Source of the DNA: Bacteroidota bacterium
GTDB lineage: Bacteria; Bacteroidota; Bacteroidia; Flavobacteriales; Flavobacteriaceae
Direction: 5' to 3'
DNA length: 21,389 bases
NCBI GenBank assembly: GCA_023457535.1
Contig: JAEWLN010000039.1
Location: forward strand, 1-21,389
In this document: positions 14,133-20,114 of the stretch, piece by piece
How positions within the stretch are numbered: the first letter of the stretch is position 1
Layout: every line of letters starts with the position of its first letter
Program-made: the position numbers and the translations under genes
The notes under the pieces: generated by a model
The model's input: only the letters and a program-made list of their open reading frames with translations
Told to the model about the DNA's origin: nothing
Databases searched by the model: none

Positions 14133-14821
14133 ATTATGTGCTGCCACTTTTATCGGTGTTGCTCGGCTACGGCATTGCGCTGCTGATCAAGCCTGAAAAA
14201 AAGAAGAACCTCAAGTTGCTGCTGGCCTTCAGCGGCTCGTTCCTGCTTTCGATCACGGTGATGCATTTGCTGCCCGAAGTATATCATTCACATGGGACCG
14301 ATGACGGATCGGGGCATTCACACTACACAGGAATGTTCATCATGGCCGGCATTTTGTTCCAGATCATCCTGGAGTTTTTTTCCAAAGGCGCCGAACACGG
14401 GCACGTTCACGGTCACGGCCAGATCCACACCATGCCGTGGCTGCTGTTCATCAGCTTGTGCGTCCACGCTTTTTTAGAAGGGTTTCCGGTCAGTCACCAC
14501 GACCATCTGGCCATTGGAATTGCGATCCACCACTTGCCGATTGCGATCATACTGACGATTTTTTTTACCAATGCCAAACTCGACCGGAAGATTGTCTTTG
14601 GGTTTATGGTTGCTTTTGCGCTGATGACGCCGCTGGGGACGGCCGCCTCGGAATTCCTGCCGATGCTCAACGCTTATTACGCCGAGATCACCGCAGTGGT
14701 CATTGGGATCCTGTTCCATATTTCGTCTACGATTATTTTCGAGACCAGCGAGGGGCACAAGTTCAACATCGCCAAAGTTTCGATGATTGTGCTTGGGATT
14801 TTGCTTGCGTGGATGGTTTAA
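14129..14821 (+). CDS. ZIP family divalent metal transporter
   Basis: 230 residues with about eight hydrophobic segments. The metal-path motifs are HAFLEGFP (113-120, TM4) and the AIHHLPIA segment (132-139, TM5), close to the HNxPEG and HxxPEG signatures but with the second Glu replaced by Ile. Two His-rich loops (HSHGTDDGSGHSH at 53-65 and HGHVHGHGQIH at 90-100) between TM2-TM4 are typical metal-sensing loops of zinc transporters. ZIP proteins move Zn2+ or Fe2+ into the cytoplasm. Start is coupled to the methyltransferase gene. The 3' end overlaps the convergent secreted-protein gene by 4 nt (TTAA). No metal-regulator site is visible. Confidence 0.9.
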   Translation: MNYVLPLLSVLLGYGIALLIKPEKKKNLKLLLAFSGSFLLSITVMHLLPEVYHSHGTDDGSGHSHYTGMFIMAGILFQIILEFFSKGAEHGHVHGHGQIHTMPWLLFISLCVHAFLEGFPVSHHDHLAIGIAIHHLPIAIILTIFFTNAKLDRKIVFGFMVAFALMTPLGTAASEFLPMLNAYYAEITAVVIGILFHISSTIIFETSEGHKFNIAKVSMIVLGILLAWMV

Positions 14822-15309
14822 AACACGCTTTTCATTACCTTGAATTCCCCTGCCGAATCAAAGTCCATCGACAGCAGCTTGCTGTTGACCTTTCCGTGCA
14901 TATCGGTGGTGGAAAACAAATTGGTCAGGCTCCAGTCTTTGATGATGGGGTTGTAGGACAGCCGGATTTCCGCAGGCATATAAACCGATTCACGGTGTAG
15001 CGTTGCCTGCGCTTTCTGGTTGGCCATGACAATGATCTGGTTGATTTTCTCCAATCCGAGCTCGCGAAACGCTTTTTGCTGACACACCACGCTAACCAGG
15101 AATTGGCAGGAATTATCGCCACTGTTGATGCGGCACGGGATTTCTGTAACGATCATGCGTCCGTCGGTCAATTTGAAATCTTTGACCGCCAGCAGTTTGT
15201 CGGGATGCTGAAGGGTTTGCAGTACGGCAACGTTTGCATCGGCCATCGTACTTTCCTGGGCGTAAATGGTCGCTGCGCCGAACAAGAGCAAAAACATTGC
15301 TTTTTTCAT
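14818..15309 (-). CDS. Secreted protein of unknown function
   Basis: 163 residues. MKKAMFLLLFGAATIYAQ is a Sec signal peptide, without a lipobox Cys. The mature part begins ESTMADANVAVLQTLQHPDKLLAVKDF, then mixed beta segments with three Cys (59, 68, 76; two in PCRINSGDNSC), and ends with SKLLSMDFDSAGEFKVMKSVF. No family recognised. No promoter match was found in the 150 bases upstream. The 4-nt tail overlap with the ZIP gene means that the two transcripts are antisense to each other at their ends. Confidence 0.7.
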   Translation of the reverse strand: MKKAMFLLLFGAATIYAQESTMADANVAVLQTLQHPDKLLAVKDFKLTDGRMIVTEIPCRINSGDNSCQFLVSVVCQQKAFRELGLEKINQIIVMANQKAQATLHRESVYMPAEIRLSYNPIIKDWSLTNLFSTTDMHGKVNSKLLSMDFDSAGEFKVMKSVF

Positions 15310-15439
15310 CGGATTTAAATGTTTGGAGATTCGGGATCGCTAATATCTGAAAAAAAAGCGTACGACTCAGTATCGTTTTGAAATTTAACTATTTAACACA
15401 TTTATCTGACAACCATTTATTTACAAAATTTTCACTTGA

Positions 15440-15609
15440 CACACTTCCTTTGATTTCGCCAGCCTCATTTCCAAATTTCCAAATTTCCAAATTTCCAAAT
15501 TAAAATCCTTCCAATTGAAACACTTCCTTTGACTTCGCCCCAGTCATTTCCAAATTTCCAAATTTCCAAATTTTCAAATTCCCAAATTCCCAAATTCCCA
15601 AATTCCCAA
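15440..15609. repeat. Twin blocks of leader plus octamer array (ATTTCCAA)
   Basis: Block 1: leader ACACTTCCTTTGATTTCGCC from 15441, then four exact ATTTCCAA units (15467-15498). Block 2: ACACTTCCTTTGACTTCGCC from 15519, then eight units (15546-15609), three ATTTCCAA, one ATTTTCAA and four ATTCCCAA. The blocks are about 79 bp apart and differ by one base in the 20-bp leader. Confidence 0.95.
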
Positions 15610-15639
15610 ATTCCCCACCCCTATTTCATCCCGCTTTCG

Positions 15640-15647
15640 TAACTTTG
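15640..15647 (+). promoter_or_regulatory. murQ promoter -7 element
   Basis: TAACTTTG, exact TAnnTTTG match, 16 nt before the murQ ATG. No TTG at the usual upstream distance. Confidence 0.55.
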
Positions 15648-15663
15648 GCTTTTTACACCGCCT

Positions 15664-16491
15664 ATGGAATTTACCAAAACCACCGAACAACCGTCCCATT
15701 ACGAAGCGCTTGAAAGCATGCCGCTTACGGATTTGCTTACCAACATCAACCGCGAGGACAAAACCGTCCCGCATGCGGTGGAAAAAGCGTTGCCGCAAAT
15801 AGAGGCACTTGTATTGCAGATTGTCGCGCGTATGAAAAACGGCGGCAGATTATTTTACATCGGCGCCGGAACATCCGGAAGGCTCGGCATCGTAGACGCA
15901 TCGGAATGCCCGCCCACGTTTGGCGTGCCGCACGGTTGGGTCAACGGAATCATTGCCGGGGGCGACACCGCCATACGACGGGCGGTAGAAAACGCCGAGG
16001 ACGATCCGGAGCAAGCATGGAAAGACCTCTTTGAATTTGAAGTCGGCCAACAGGATGTAGTAATTGGAATTGCCGCATCGGGCACCACGCCTTATGTCAT
16101 CGCAGGTCTGGAAAAATGCAATCAACACGGCATTCTCACCGGATGCATCACGTGTAACGAAAACAGTCCGCTGGCGCGCACGGCACAATTTCCGGTGGTC
16201 GTGGTAGTGGGTCCGGAATTCGTGACCGGATCCTCGCGTATGAAAGCCGGAACAGCACAAAAACTGGTGCTGAACATGATTTCGACTGCTGTAATGATCC
16301 AGCTCGGGCGCGTCAAAGGCAACAAAATGGTCGATATGCAGCTCAGCAACAACAAGCTCGTCGATCGCGGTATTCGAATGATCATGGACGAAATTCACGT
16401 CTCGTATGAAGATGCAGGTGTTTTGCTCGGCAAATTCGGCAGCGTGCGCAAAGCGGTGGAAAATTACAACGCCGACCGGTTTACGCTTTAA
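15664..16491 (+). CDS. murQ: N-acetylmuramic acid 6-phosphate etherase
   Basis: 275 residues, slightly short of the roughly 300 of E. coli MurQ. The enzyme cleaves the lactyl ether of MurNAc-6-phosphate to GlcNAc-6-phosphate and D-lactate in cell-wall recycling; cytosolic. SIS-domain motifs are FYIGAGTSGRLGIVDASE (65-81) and ECPPTFG with catalytic Glu81, NAEDD with Glu112 (the second catalytic Glu), GIAASGTTPYV, and GSSRMKAGTAQKLVLNM. The short C-terminus ends with a helical region (VDRGIRMIMDEIHVSYEDAG...). No murP or nagZ-like transporter gene is next to it. It is followed after a long repeat array by DUF6095 and pentapeptide genes, an order I recall from other flavobacteria. Confidence 0.95.
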   Translation: MEFTKTTEQPSHYEALESMPLTDLLTNINREDKTVPHAVEKALPQIEALVLQIVARMKNGGRLFYIGAGTSGRLGIVDASECPPTFGVPHGWVNGIIAGGDTAIRRAVENAEDDPEQAWKDLFEFEVGQQDVVIGIAASGTTPYVIAGLEKCNQHGILTGCITCNENSPLARTAQFPVVVVVGPEFVTGSSRMKAGTAQKLVLNMISTAVMIQLGRVKGNKMVDMQLSNNKLVDRGIRMIMDEIHVSYEDAGVLLGKFGSVRKAVENYNADRFTL

Positions 16492-16516
16492 GAAGTTGAT
16501 GGTTCAAGGTCGTGTT

Positions 16517-16544
16517 CGTTCGACATTCGACGTTCGACATTCGA
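16517..16544. repeat. Heptamer tandem array 3 (CRTTCGA x4)
   Basis: Four 7-bp units alternating CGTTCGA / CATTCGA, 25 nt after the murQ stop. A degenerate leader GGTTCAAGGT lies at 16501-16510, like the GGTTTAAAGTT of arrays 1 and 2. It passes without a gap into the octamer array. Confidence 0.95.
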
Positions 16545-16688
16545 CTTTACGACCTTACGACCTTACGACTTTATGACTTTACGACTTTACGACTTTATGA
16601 CTTTATGACTTTACGACTTTATGACTTTATGGCCTTACGACTTTATGACTTTACGACTTTACGACTTTATGACCTTACAACTTTATGA
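16545..16688. repeat. Octamer tandem array (CTTTAYGA x18)
   Basis: Eighteen contiguous 8-bp units, mostly CTTTACGA and CTTTATGA with a few CCTTACGA, one CTTTATGG and one CCTTACAA. It follows array 3 directly and ends about 25 nt before the DUF6095 start. The last units grade into CTTTAAAC. Confidence 0.95.
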
Positions 16689-16713
16689 CTTTAAACAAAC
16701 TTAAAACTTCCCC

Positions 16714-16935
16714 ATGAACACCAACCGCCAAATCCTCAACAAAGGACTCAAATACCTCGCCTGGGCGCTGCCTTTGTTCTTCATCGGGCCGAGCGTGATT
16801 TACAACGCATTCCAGAACGACCACACGCTGTGGCATTACCTCGTGCTTGCCGCCGGAATCGCCATTTGTTTTTTTGCGGTATTTTTTACCTTCAAGGGAT
16901 TGAACACCATCATGAAAAGCTTGTTTGGACGATGA
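16714..16935 (+). CDS. DUF6095 family small membrane protein
   Basis: 73 residues. The pattern NRQILNKGLKYLAWALPLFFIGPSVIYNAF, then HYLVLAAGIAICFFAVFFTFKGLNTIMKSLF, is the flavobacterial DUF6095 family, with two membrane helices (about 12-32 and 41-62) and basic ends. Function unknown. The stop overlaps the start of the pentapeptide gene by 4 nt (ATGA), so the two are translationally coupled. No clear promoter; the octamer array is directly upstream. Confidence 0.85.
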   Translation: MNTNRQILNKGLKYLAWALPLFFIGPSVIYNAFQNDHTLWHYLVLAAGIAICFFAVFFTFKGLNTIMKSLFGR

Positions 16936-17507
16936 CGCCCGATTTGATCAACATAGACCAATCTTACAACAAAGTAGTGTTCCGCGAAGCGCGCCTGGAC
17001 CATCGCGAGTTTGACCGGTGCGTGTTCCGGCACTGCGATTTTTCCGGCACTACCTTTTTTGAATGCACATTCATTGAATGTGAATTCATCGATTGTAATT
17101 TGTCGATGGCCAGCCTTGGGGCGACCGGACTCAAGACCGTAACGTTCCGCGATTGCAAGCTGCTTGGCATAAGGTTTGACCAGTGCGACGACTTTTTGTT
17201 CGACGTGGCTTTCACCGATTGTACGCTCGACTATTCGTGGTTCCCTGGCAAGAAAATGCCGCGTACCCGATTTATGAATTCGTCGCTCCAAGGCGTCAAT
17301 TTTGAACGCACCGATCTGAGCGCGGCCCAATTCACCGATTGCAATCTGGCCGGGGCGGTGTTCGACCAAACGAACCTGACCGGTGCCGATTTTTCGGCGG
17401 CCTGGGATTTCCGGTTCGACCCCGAACGCAACACGATCAAAAAAGCGCGGTTCTCGACCGCATCTCTGCCCGGGCTGCTTGAAAAATACGACATCCGGAT
17501 TACTTGA
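16932..17507 (+). CDS. Qnr-like pentapeptide repeat protein
   Basis: 191 residues from the ATG at 16932. Phe or Leu recurs at every fifth residue: 27, 32, 37, 42, 47, 52, 57, 62, 67, 72, 77, 82, then after a two-residue shift 89, 94, 99, and so on to 154 (Met at 109). This makes a right-handed quadrilateral helix of about 26 faces with one bulge. The end (ASLPGLLEKYDIRI) resembles the C-terminal dimer helix of Qnr and MfpA proteins, which imitate DNA and protect gyrase and topoisomerase IV. The DYSWF stretch and FEDCDLSGANF-like units (FTDCNLAGAVF, NLTGADF) also recall Qnr. A frame open upstream to 16830 is an overlap artefact within DUF6095. Function as topoisomerase protector is inference. 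Confidence 0.88.
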   Translation: MTPDLINIDQSYNKVVFREARLDHREFDRCVFRHCDFSGTTFFECTFIECEFIDCNLSMASLGATGLKTVTFRDCKLLGIRFDQCDDFLFDVAFTDCTLDYSWFPGKKMPRTRFMNSSLQGVNFERTDLSAAQFTDCNLAGAVFDQTNLTGADFSAAWDFRFDPERNTIKKARFSTASLPGLLEKYDIRIT

Positions 17508-17602
17508 AGAAACGCGCTTTTGCAGGATTTAATTTCCGCATAAACGCTTTTAAAACCCGCCTGAATGCCTTAACTTTACGACTGTTTAAAAACCCTTCCC
17601 TC

Positions 17603-18178
17603 TTGGAATCTTCCTACCTCGAAAGCGCTGTTAAGCAGTTCCGGTATTACAAAATGCTCGGAGAGAAAGCCATGTCCCAGCTGACGCCGGCGCAACTGTT
17701 CGAATCGGCCAATGAGGACACCAACAGCATTGCCGTTATCGTTCAGCACCTGGCCGGTAACATGCTTTCGCGGTGGACCGATTTTTTGACCACCGATGGA
17801 GAAAAGCCCTGGCGCGACCGCGACGGCGAATTTACCCAAACGCTTGCCACCGCCGATGAAGTCCTGGATTTGTGGAACCGCGGCTGGCAGTGTTTGTTCG
17901 ATGCGCTCGCAGGCCTTACCGACGCACATTTGGCGCAGATCATCTATATCCGCAATGAAGGCCACACGGTAATGGAGGCGATCAACCGCCAACTGGCGCA
18001 TTATCCGTACCACGTGGGGCAAATGGTGTTTTACGCCAAGCAGCTCAAATCCGGGCCATGGGAAAGTTTGTCCATTCCCAGAAACCGGTCGCAGGAATAC
18101 AATGCCGGCAAGTTTGCGCGTGAAAAAGGCGTACGGCATTTTACCGATGCTGAACTCGATCCTGAACAACCAACCTGA
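17603..18178 (+). CDS. DUF1572 / DinB-like protein
   Basis: 191 residues if started at TTG 17603. The four-helix DinB fold has a metal triad, seen here as His49 (VQHLAGNML), His133 and His137 (AHYPYHVGQM). The pattern YLESAVKQFRYYKMLGEKAMSQL, NSIAVIVQHL.GNMLSRWTDFLTTDGEK.WR is typical of the Bacteroidota DUF1572 group, which includes bacillithiol-transferase-like proteins; the real reaction is unknown. Start choice: homologues begin around SSYLESA. The frame is open back to a TTG at 17504 that overlaps the pentapeptide stop (TTGA), which would add 33 residues with a basic, unconserved look. TAACTTTA at 17571-17578, one base off the -7 consensus, supports the shorter form. No ATG fits either. 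Confidence 0.8.
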   Translation: MESSYLESAVKQFRYYKMLGEKAMSQLTPAQLFESANEDTNSIAVIVQHLAGNMLSRWTDFLTTDGEKPWRDRDGEFTQTLATADEVLDLWNRGWQCLFDALAGLTDAHLAQIIYIRNEGHTVMEAINRQLAHYPYHVGQMVFYAKQLKSGPWESLSIPRNRSQEYNAGKFAREKGVRHFTDAELDPEQPT

Positions 18179-18210
18179 ATGTACCATTTTACCTGATATA
18201 AACACCAAAC

Positions 18211-18282
18211 CCCTAGCCCGGATGGCAGCGGAAATCCTTTTTCATGACGCAGGAAATGAAAAAGATTGCAGCGCACAGCCGG
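18211..18282 (+). repeat. Dispersed hairpin repeat, copy D (best preserved)
   Basis: CCCTAGCCCGGATGGCAGCGG, AAATC, then perfect 9-bp arms CTTTTTCAT (18237-18245) and ATGAAAAAG (18256-18264) around a 10-nt loop, then ATTGCAGCGCACAGCCGG. Flanks match copies A-C. It ends 20 nt before the start of the small lipoprotein gene at 18302 and points toward it. Confidence 0.85.
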
Positions 18283-18301
18283 AAAAAGCTCCTCAAAAAA
18301 A

Positions 18302-18673
18302 ATGAAAAAATACCTGATCCTTCTTCCGACGCTGATACTAACCTCTTGCTACGATGTGCAGCGCGAGTGCAAAGACTTTAAGAACGGCCGGTTTTTGTCT
18401 GAAATTGAAATCGACGGCGTCAGGCACGAAACGGTCACCATCCGCACCGATACAATGGTGATCGAAACCTATAAAGGCCAGACCGATACGTCCTCGATAC
18501 GCTGGGTCAACGATTGCGAATACGTTTTGCGCAAACACAATCCCAAGACGATGGCGGAAAAGCGCGCCGTCACGGTTAAAATTTTGACCACGTCCGATAA
18601 AACCTATACATTTGAGTTTGGAAGCGTGGGCAACGACAAAAAGCAAAAGGGCCACGCGCGACGACTCAACTAA
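18302..18673 (+). CDS. Small lipoprotein of unknown function
   Basis: 123 residues from MKKYLILLPTLILTSC (lipobox, Cys16). The mature part is beta-rich: ECKDFKNGRFLSEIEIDGV, TVTIRTDTMVIETYKGQTDTSSIRWVNDCEYVL, then KTYTFEFGSVGNDKKQKGHARRLN. The segment SSIRWVNDCEYVL is the recognisable core of a flavobacterial family that I remember as often carrying the database name 'DNA topoisomerase IV', which cannot be right for a protein of this size with a lipobox. No acidic export signal follows the Cys, so it may face the periplasm. It is 6 nt upstream of the TerC gene, thus one operon. Longer frame to 18266 crosses the repeat and is rejected. Confidence 0.85.
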   Translation: MKKYLILLPTLILTSCYDVQRECKDFKNGRFLSEIEIDGVRHETVTIRTDTMVIETYKGQTDTSSIRWVNDCEYVLRKHNPKTMAEKRAVTVKILTTSDKTYTFEFGSVGNDKKQKGHARRLN

Positions 18674-18679
18674 AACGCC

Positions 18680-19465
18680 ATGATTGAAATTCTATCCAAC
18701 CCGAACGCATGGGTGGCCTTGGTCACGCTGACGTTCCTCGAAGTGATCCTTGGGATCGACAACATCATTTTTATTTCGATCGTGACCGGCAAGCTGCCCG
18801 AGGAAAAACGGCAGCGTGCGACCAAAATCGGGATGTTCCTGGCCATGTTTATGCGTATTGCATTGTTGTTTGGCATCACGGTGCTCATTGCGATGAAAGC
18901 GGCGTGGTTCAGTTTCGACTGGGGTTTTATGAGTGCGGCCGTTTCCGGACAGGGCTTGATTTTGTTCCTTGGCGGATTGTTCCTGATTTATAAAAGCACG
19001 AAGGAAATCCACGAAAAAGTGGACCATAAGGGCCAGGAGGAAGCAGAAGTCAAAAAAGCGGCGTCGGCGACGTTCAGCAGCGTCATTACGCAAATCATCC
19101 TGATCGACCTGGTGTTCTCTGTAGACAGTATATTGACGGCCGTTGGGATGACCAATGGCGTGGAAGGCGCAATCTATATCATGGTAACGGCTGTCGTGAT
19201 CTCCGTATTGGTCATGATGCAATTTGCCGTTCCGGTGGGAACGTTTGTGAACAAGCATCCGTCGATCCAGATCCTGGCGCTGTCGTTCTTGATCCTGATC
19301 GGGTTCATGCTCATTACGGAAGCTGCCCATTTGTCCAACGCCCTGATTTTGGGCAACCATGTAACGCCGATTCCTAAAGGCTATCTGTATTTTGCCATAG
19401 CGTTCTCTTTGCTTGTCGAAATGCTCAACATGCGGATGTCGCGCAAAAAGAGCGCTGCGCGGTAA
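18680..19465 (+). CDS. TerC family integral membrane protein
   Basis: 261 residues with seven or so hydrophobic segments. The TerC signature is present in both halves: LTFLEVILGIDNIIFISI (18-34, Glu21, Asp27, Asn28) and QIILIDLVFSVDSILTAVG (138-156, Asp143, Asp149), inside the membrane. TerC-type proteins include the tellurite resistance protein and the Mn2+ exporters (Alx, MeeF/MeeY-type), which load Mn onto exported proteins. The His/acidic loop HEKVDHKGQEEAEVKK (111-126) could be cytosolic. Manganese export is the most likely role. The start is 6 nt after the lipoprotein stop. No yybP-ykoY riboswitch is seen upstream. Confidence 0.92.
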   Translation: MIEILSNPNAWVALVTLTFLEVILGIDNIIFISIVTGKLPEEKRQRATKIGMFLAMFMRIALLFGITVLIAMKAAWFSFDWGFMSAAVSGQGLILFLGGLFLIYKSTKEIHEKVDHKGQEEAEVKKAASATFSSVITQIILIDLVFSVDSILTAVGMTNGVEGAIYIMVTAVVISVLVMMQFAVPVGTFVNKHPSIQILALSFLILIGFMLITEAAHLSNALILGNHVTPIPKGYLYFAIAFSLLVEMLNMRMSRKKSAAR

Positions 19466-19566
19466 TGCTATCGTCTAAAAAAAATGTTGTAATAAACAAC
19501 CGATAATTTGTAAGCGGTGCTTTAACTGCATGTGCTAATTTGGCTAAAAACTAAAAAAGCAATGTT

Positions 19567-20025
19567 ATGAAAAAGCTAGTAGTAATTCTCGCCGCGACCT
19601 TATTTGCCGTTTCCTGTAAGAACACAGCCAACGAAGCAGGTGTGGCAGGCGATCCGCAACAGGCTACGATCGATTCGCTCAAAATGGAAATGGACCGACA
19701 AAAAGCCGAACTGGCCAAACAGCGCACCATCGATTCTATGAATGCCATAGCCGACCGCAAAGCCGCGGCGCAACGTCCGGTCATTGTCAACAACACACCG
19801 GCAGCAGCAGCAGCAACACCGGCTGAAAAACAGCGCAAAGGCTGGAGCGGCGCGGCCAAAGGTGCCGTAATCGGCGCGGGTGTGGGCGCGGTTTCAGGCG
19901 CTTTGATCGATAAGGACAAACCGGGCCGCGGTGCCGTCATTGGCGGACTGGCCGGCGGTGGTTTGGGTGCCGGAACAGGCGCCGTGATCGATTCTGAAAA
20001 GAAAAAGAAAGAAGCCCAGAAATAG
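19567..20025 (+). CDS. Glycine-zipper lipoprotein (YMGG-like)
   Basis: 152 residues. MKKLVVILAATLFAVSC is a lipoprotein signal with Cys17. Residues about 35-72 form a charged coiled coil (IDSLKMEMDRQKAELAKQRTIDSM). An Ala/Pro linker (about 72-90) follows, then a Gly-zipper hairpin: KGAVIGAGVGAVSGALIDKDKPGRGAVIGGLAGGGLGAGTGAVIDSE, in which two GxxxG-rich helices could enter a membrane. Such YMGG/glycine-zipper 2TM proteins occur as outer-membrane lipoproteins; function unknown. The 101-bp gap after terC suggests its own promoter, but the nearest match (TAATTTG around 19533) is one base short of consensus. An ATG five bases upstream is out of frame with this one and is not used. Confidence 0.85.
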   Translation: MKKLVVILAATLFAVSCKNTANEAGVAGDPQQATIDSLKMEMDRQKAELAKQRTIDSMNAIADRKAAAQRPVIVNNTPAAAAATPAEKQRKGWSGAAKGAVIGAGVGAVSGALIDKDKPGRGAVIGGLAGGGLGAGTGAVIDSEKKKKEAQK

Positions 20026-20042
20026 TCGTTCAGCAAAAAAAT

Positions 20043-20093
20043 AAGCCGGATGCTACGCCGATTTCCGAAAGGAGTCCCTGTAGTATCCGGCTT
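20043..20093 (-). terminator. Long-stem terminator between lipoprotein and parC genes
   Basis: AAGCCGGATGCTAC (20043-20056) pairs with GTAGTATCCGGCTT (20080-20093) over 14 positions with one G-U. The 23-nt loop holds a small TCC-GAAA-GGA hairpin. On the minus strand a T-rich run (TTATTTTTTT) follows, so it ends parC transcription; for the plus strand only CTTTGTG follows. Confidence 0.85.
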
Positions 20094-20114
20094 TGTGTTA
20101 TGCGTCCTGCGATT

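Larger units (their letters stand above)
15310..15663. other. Intergenic region before murQ
   Basis: 354 bases without a gene: about 130 AT-rich bases with nothing clear, then two leader-plus-octamer-array blocks (15440-15609), then the murQ promoter element (15640-15647). Confidence 0.7.
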
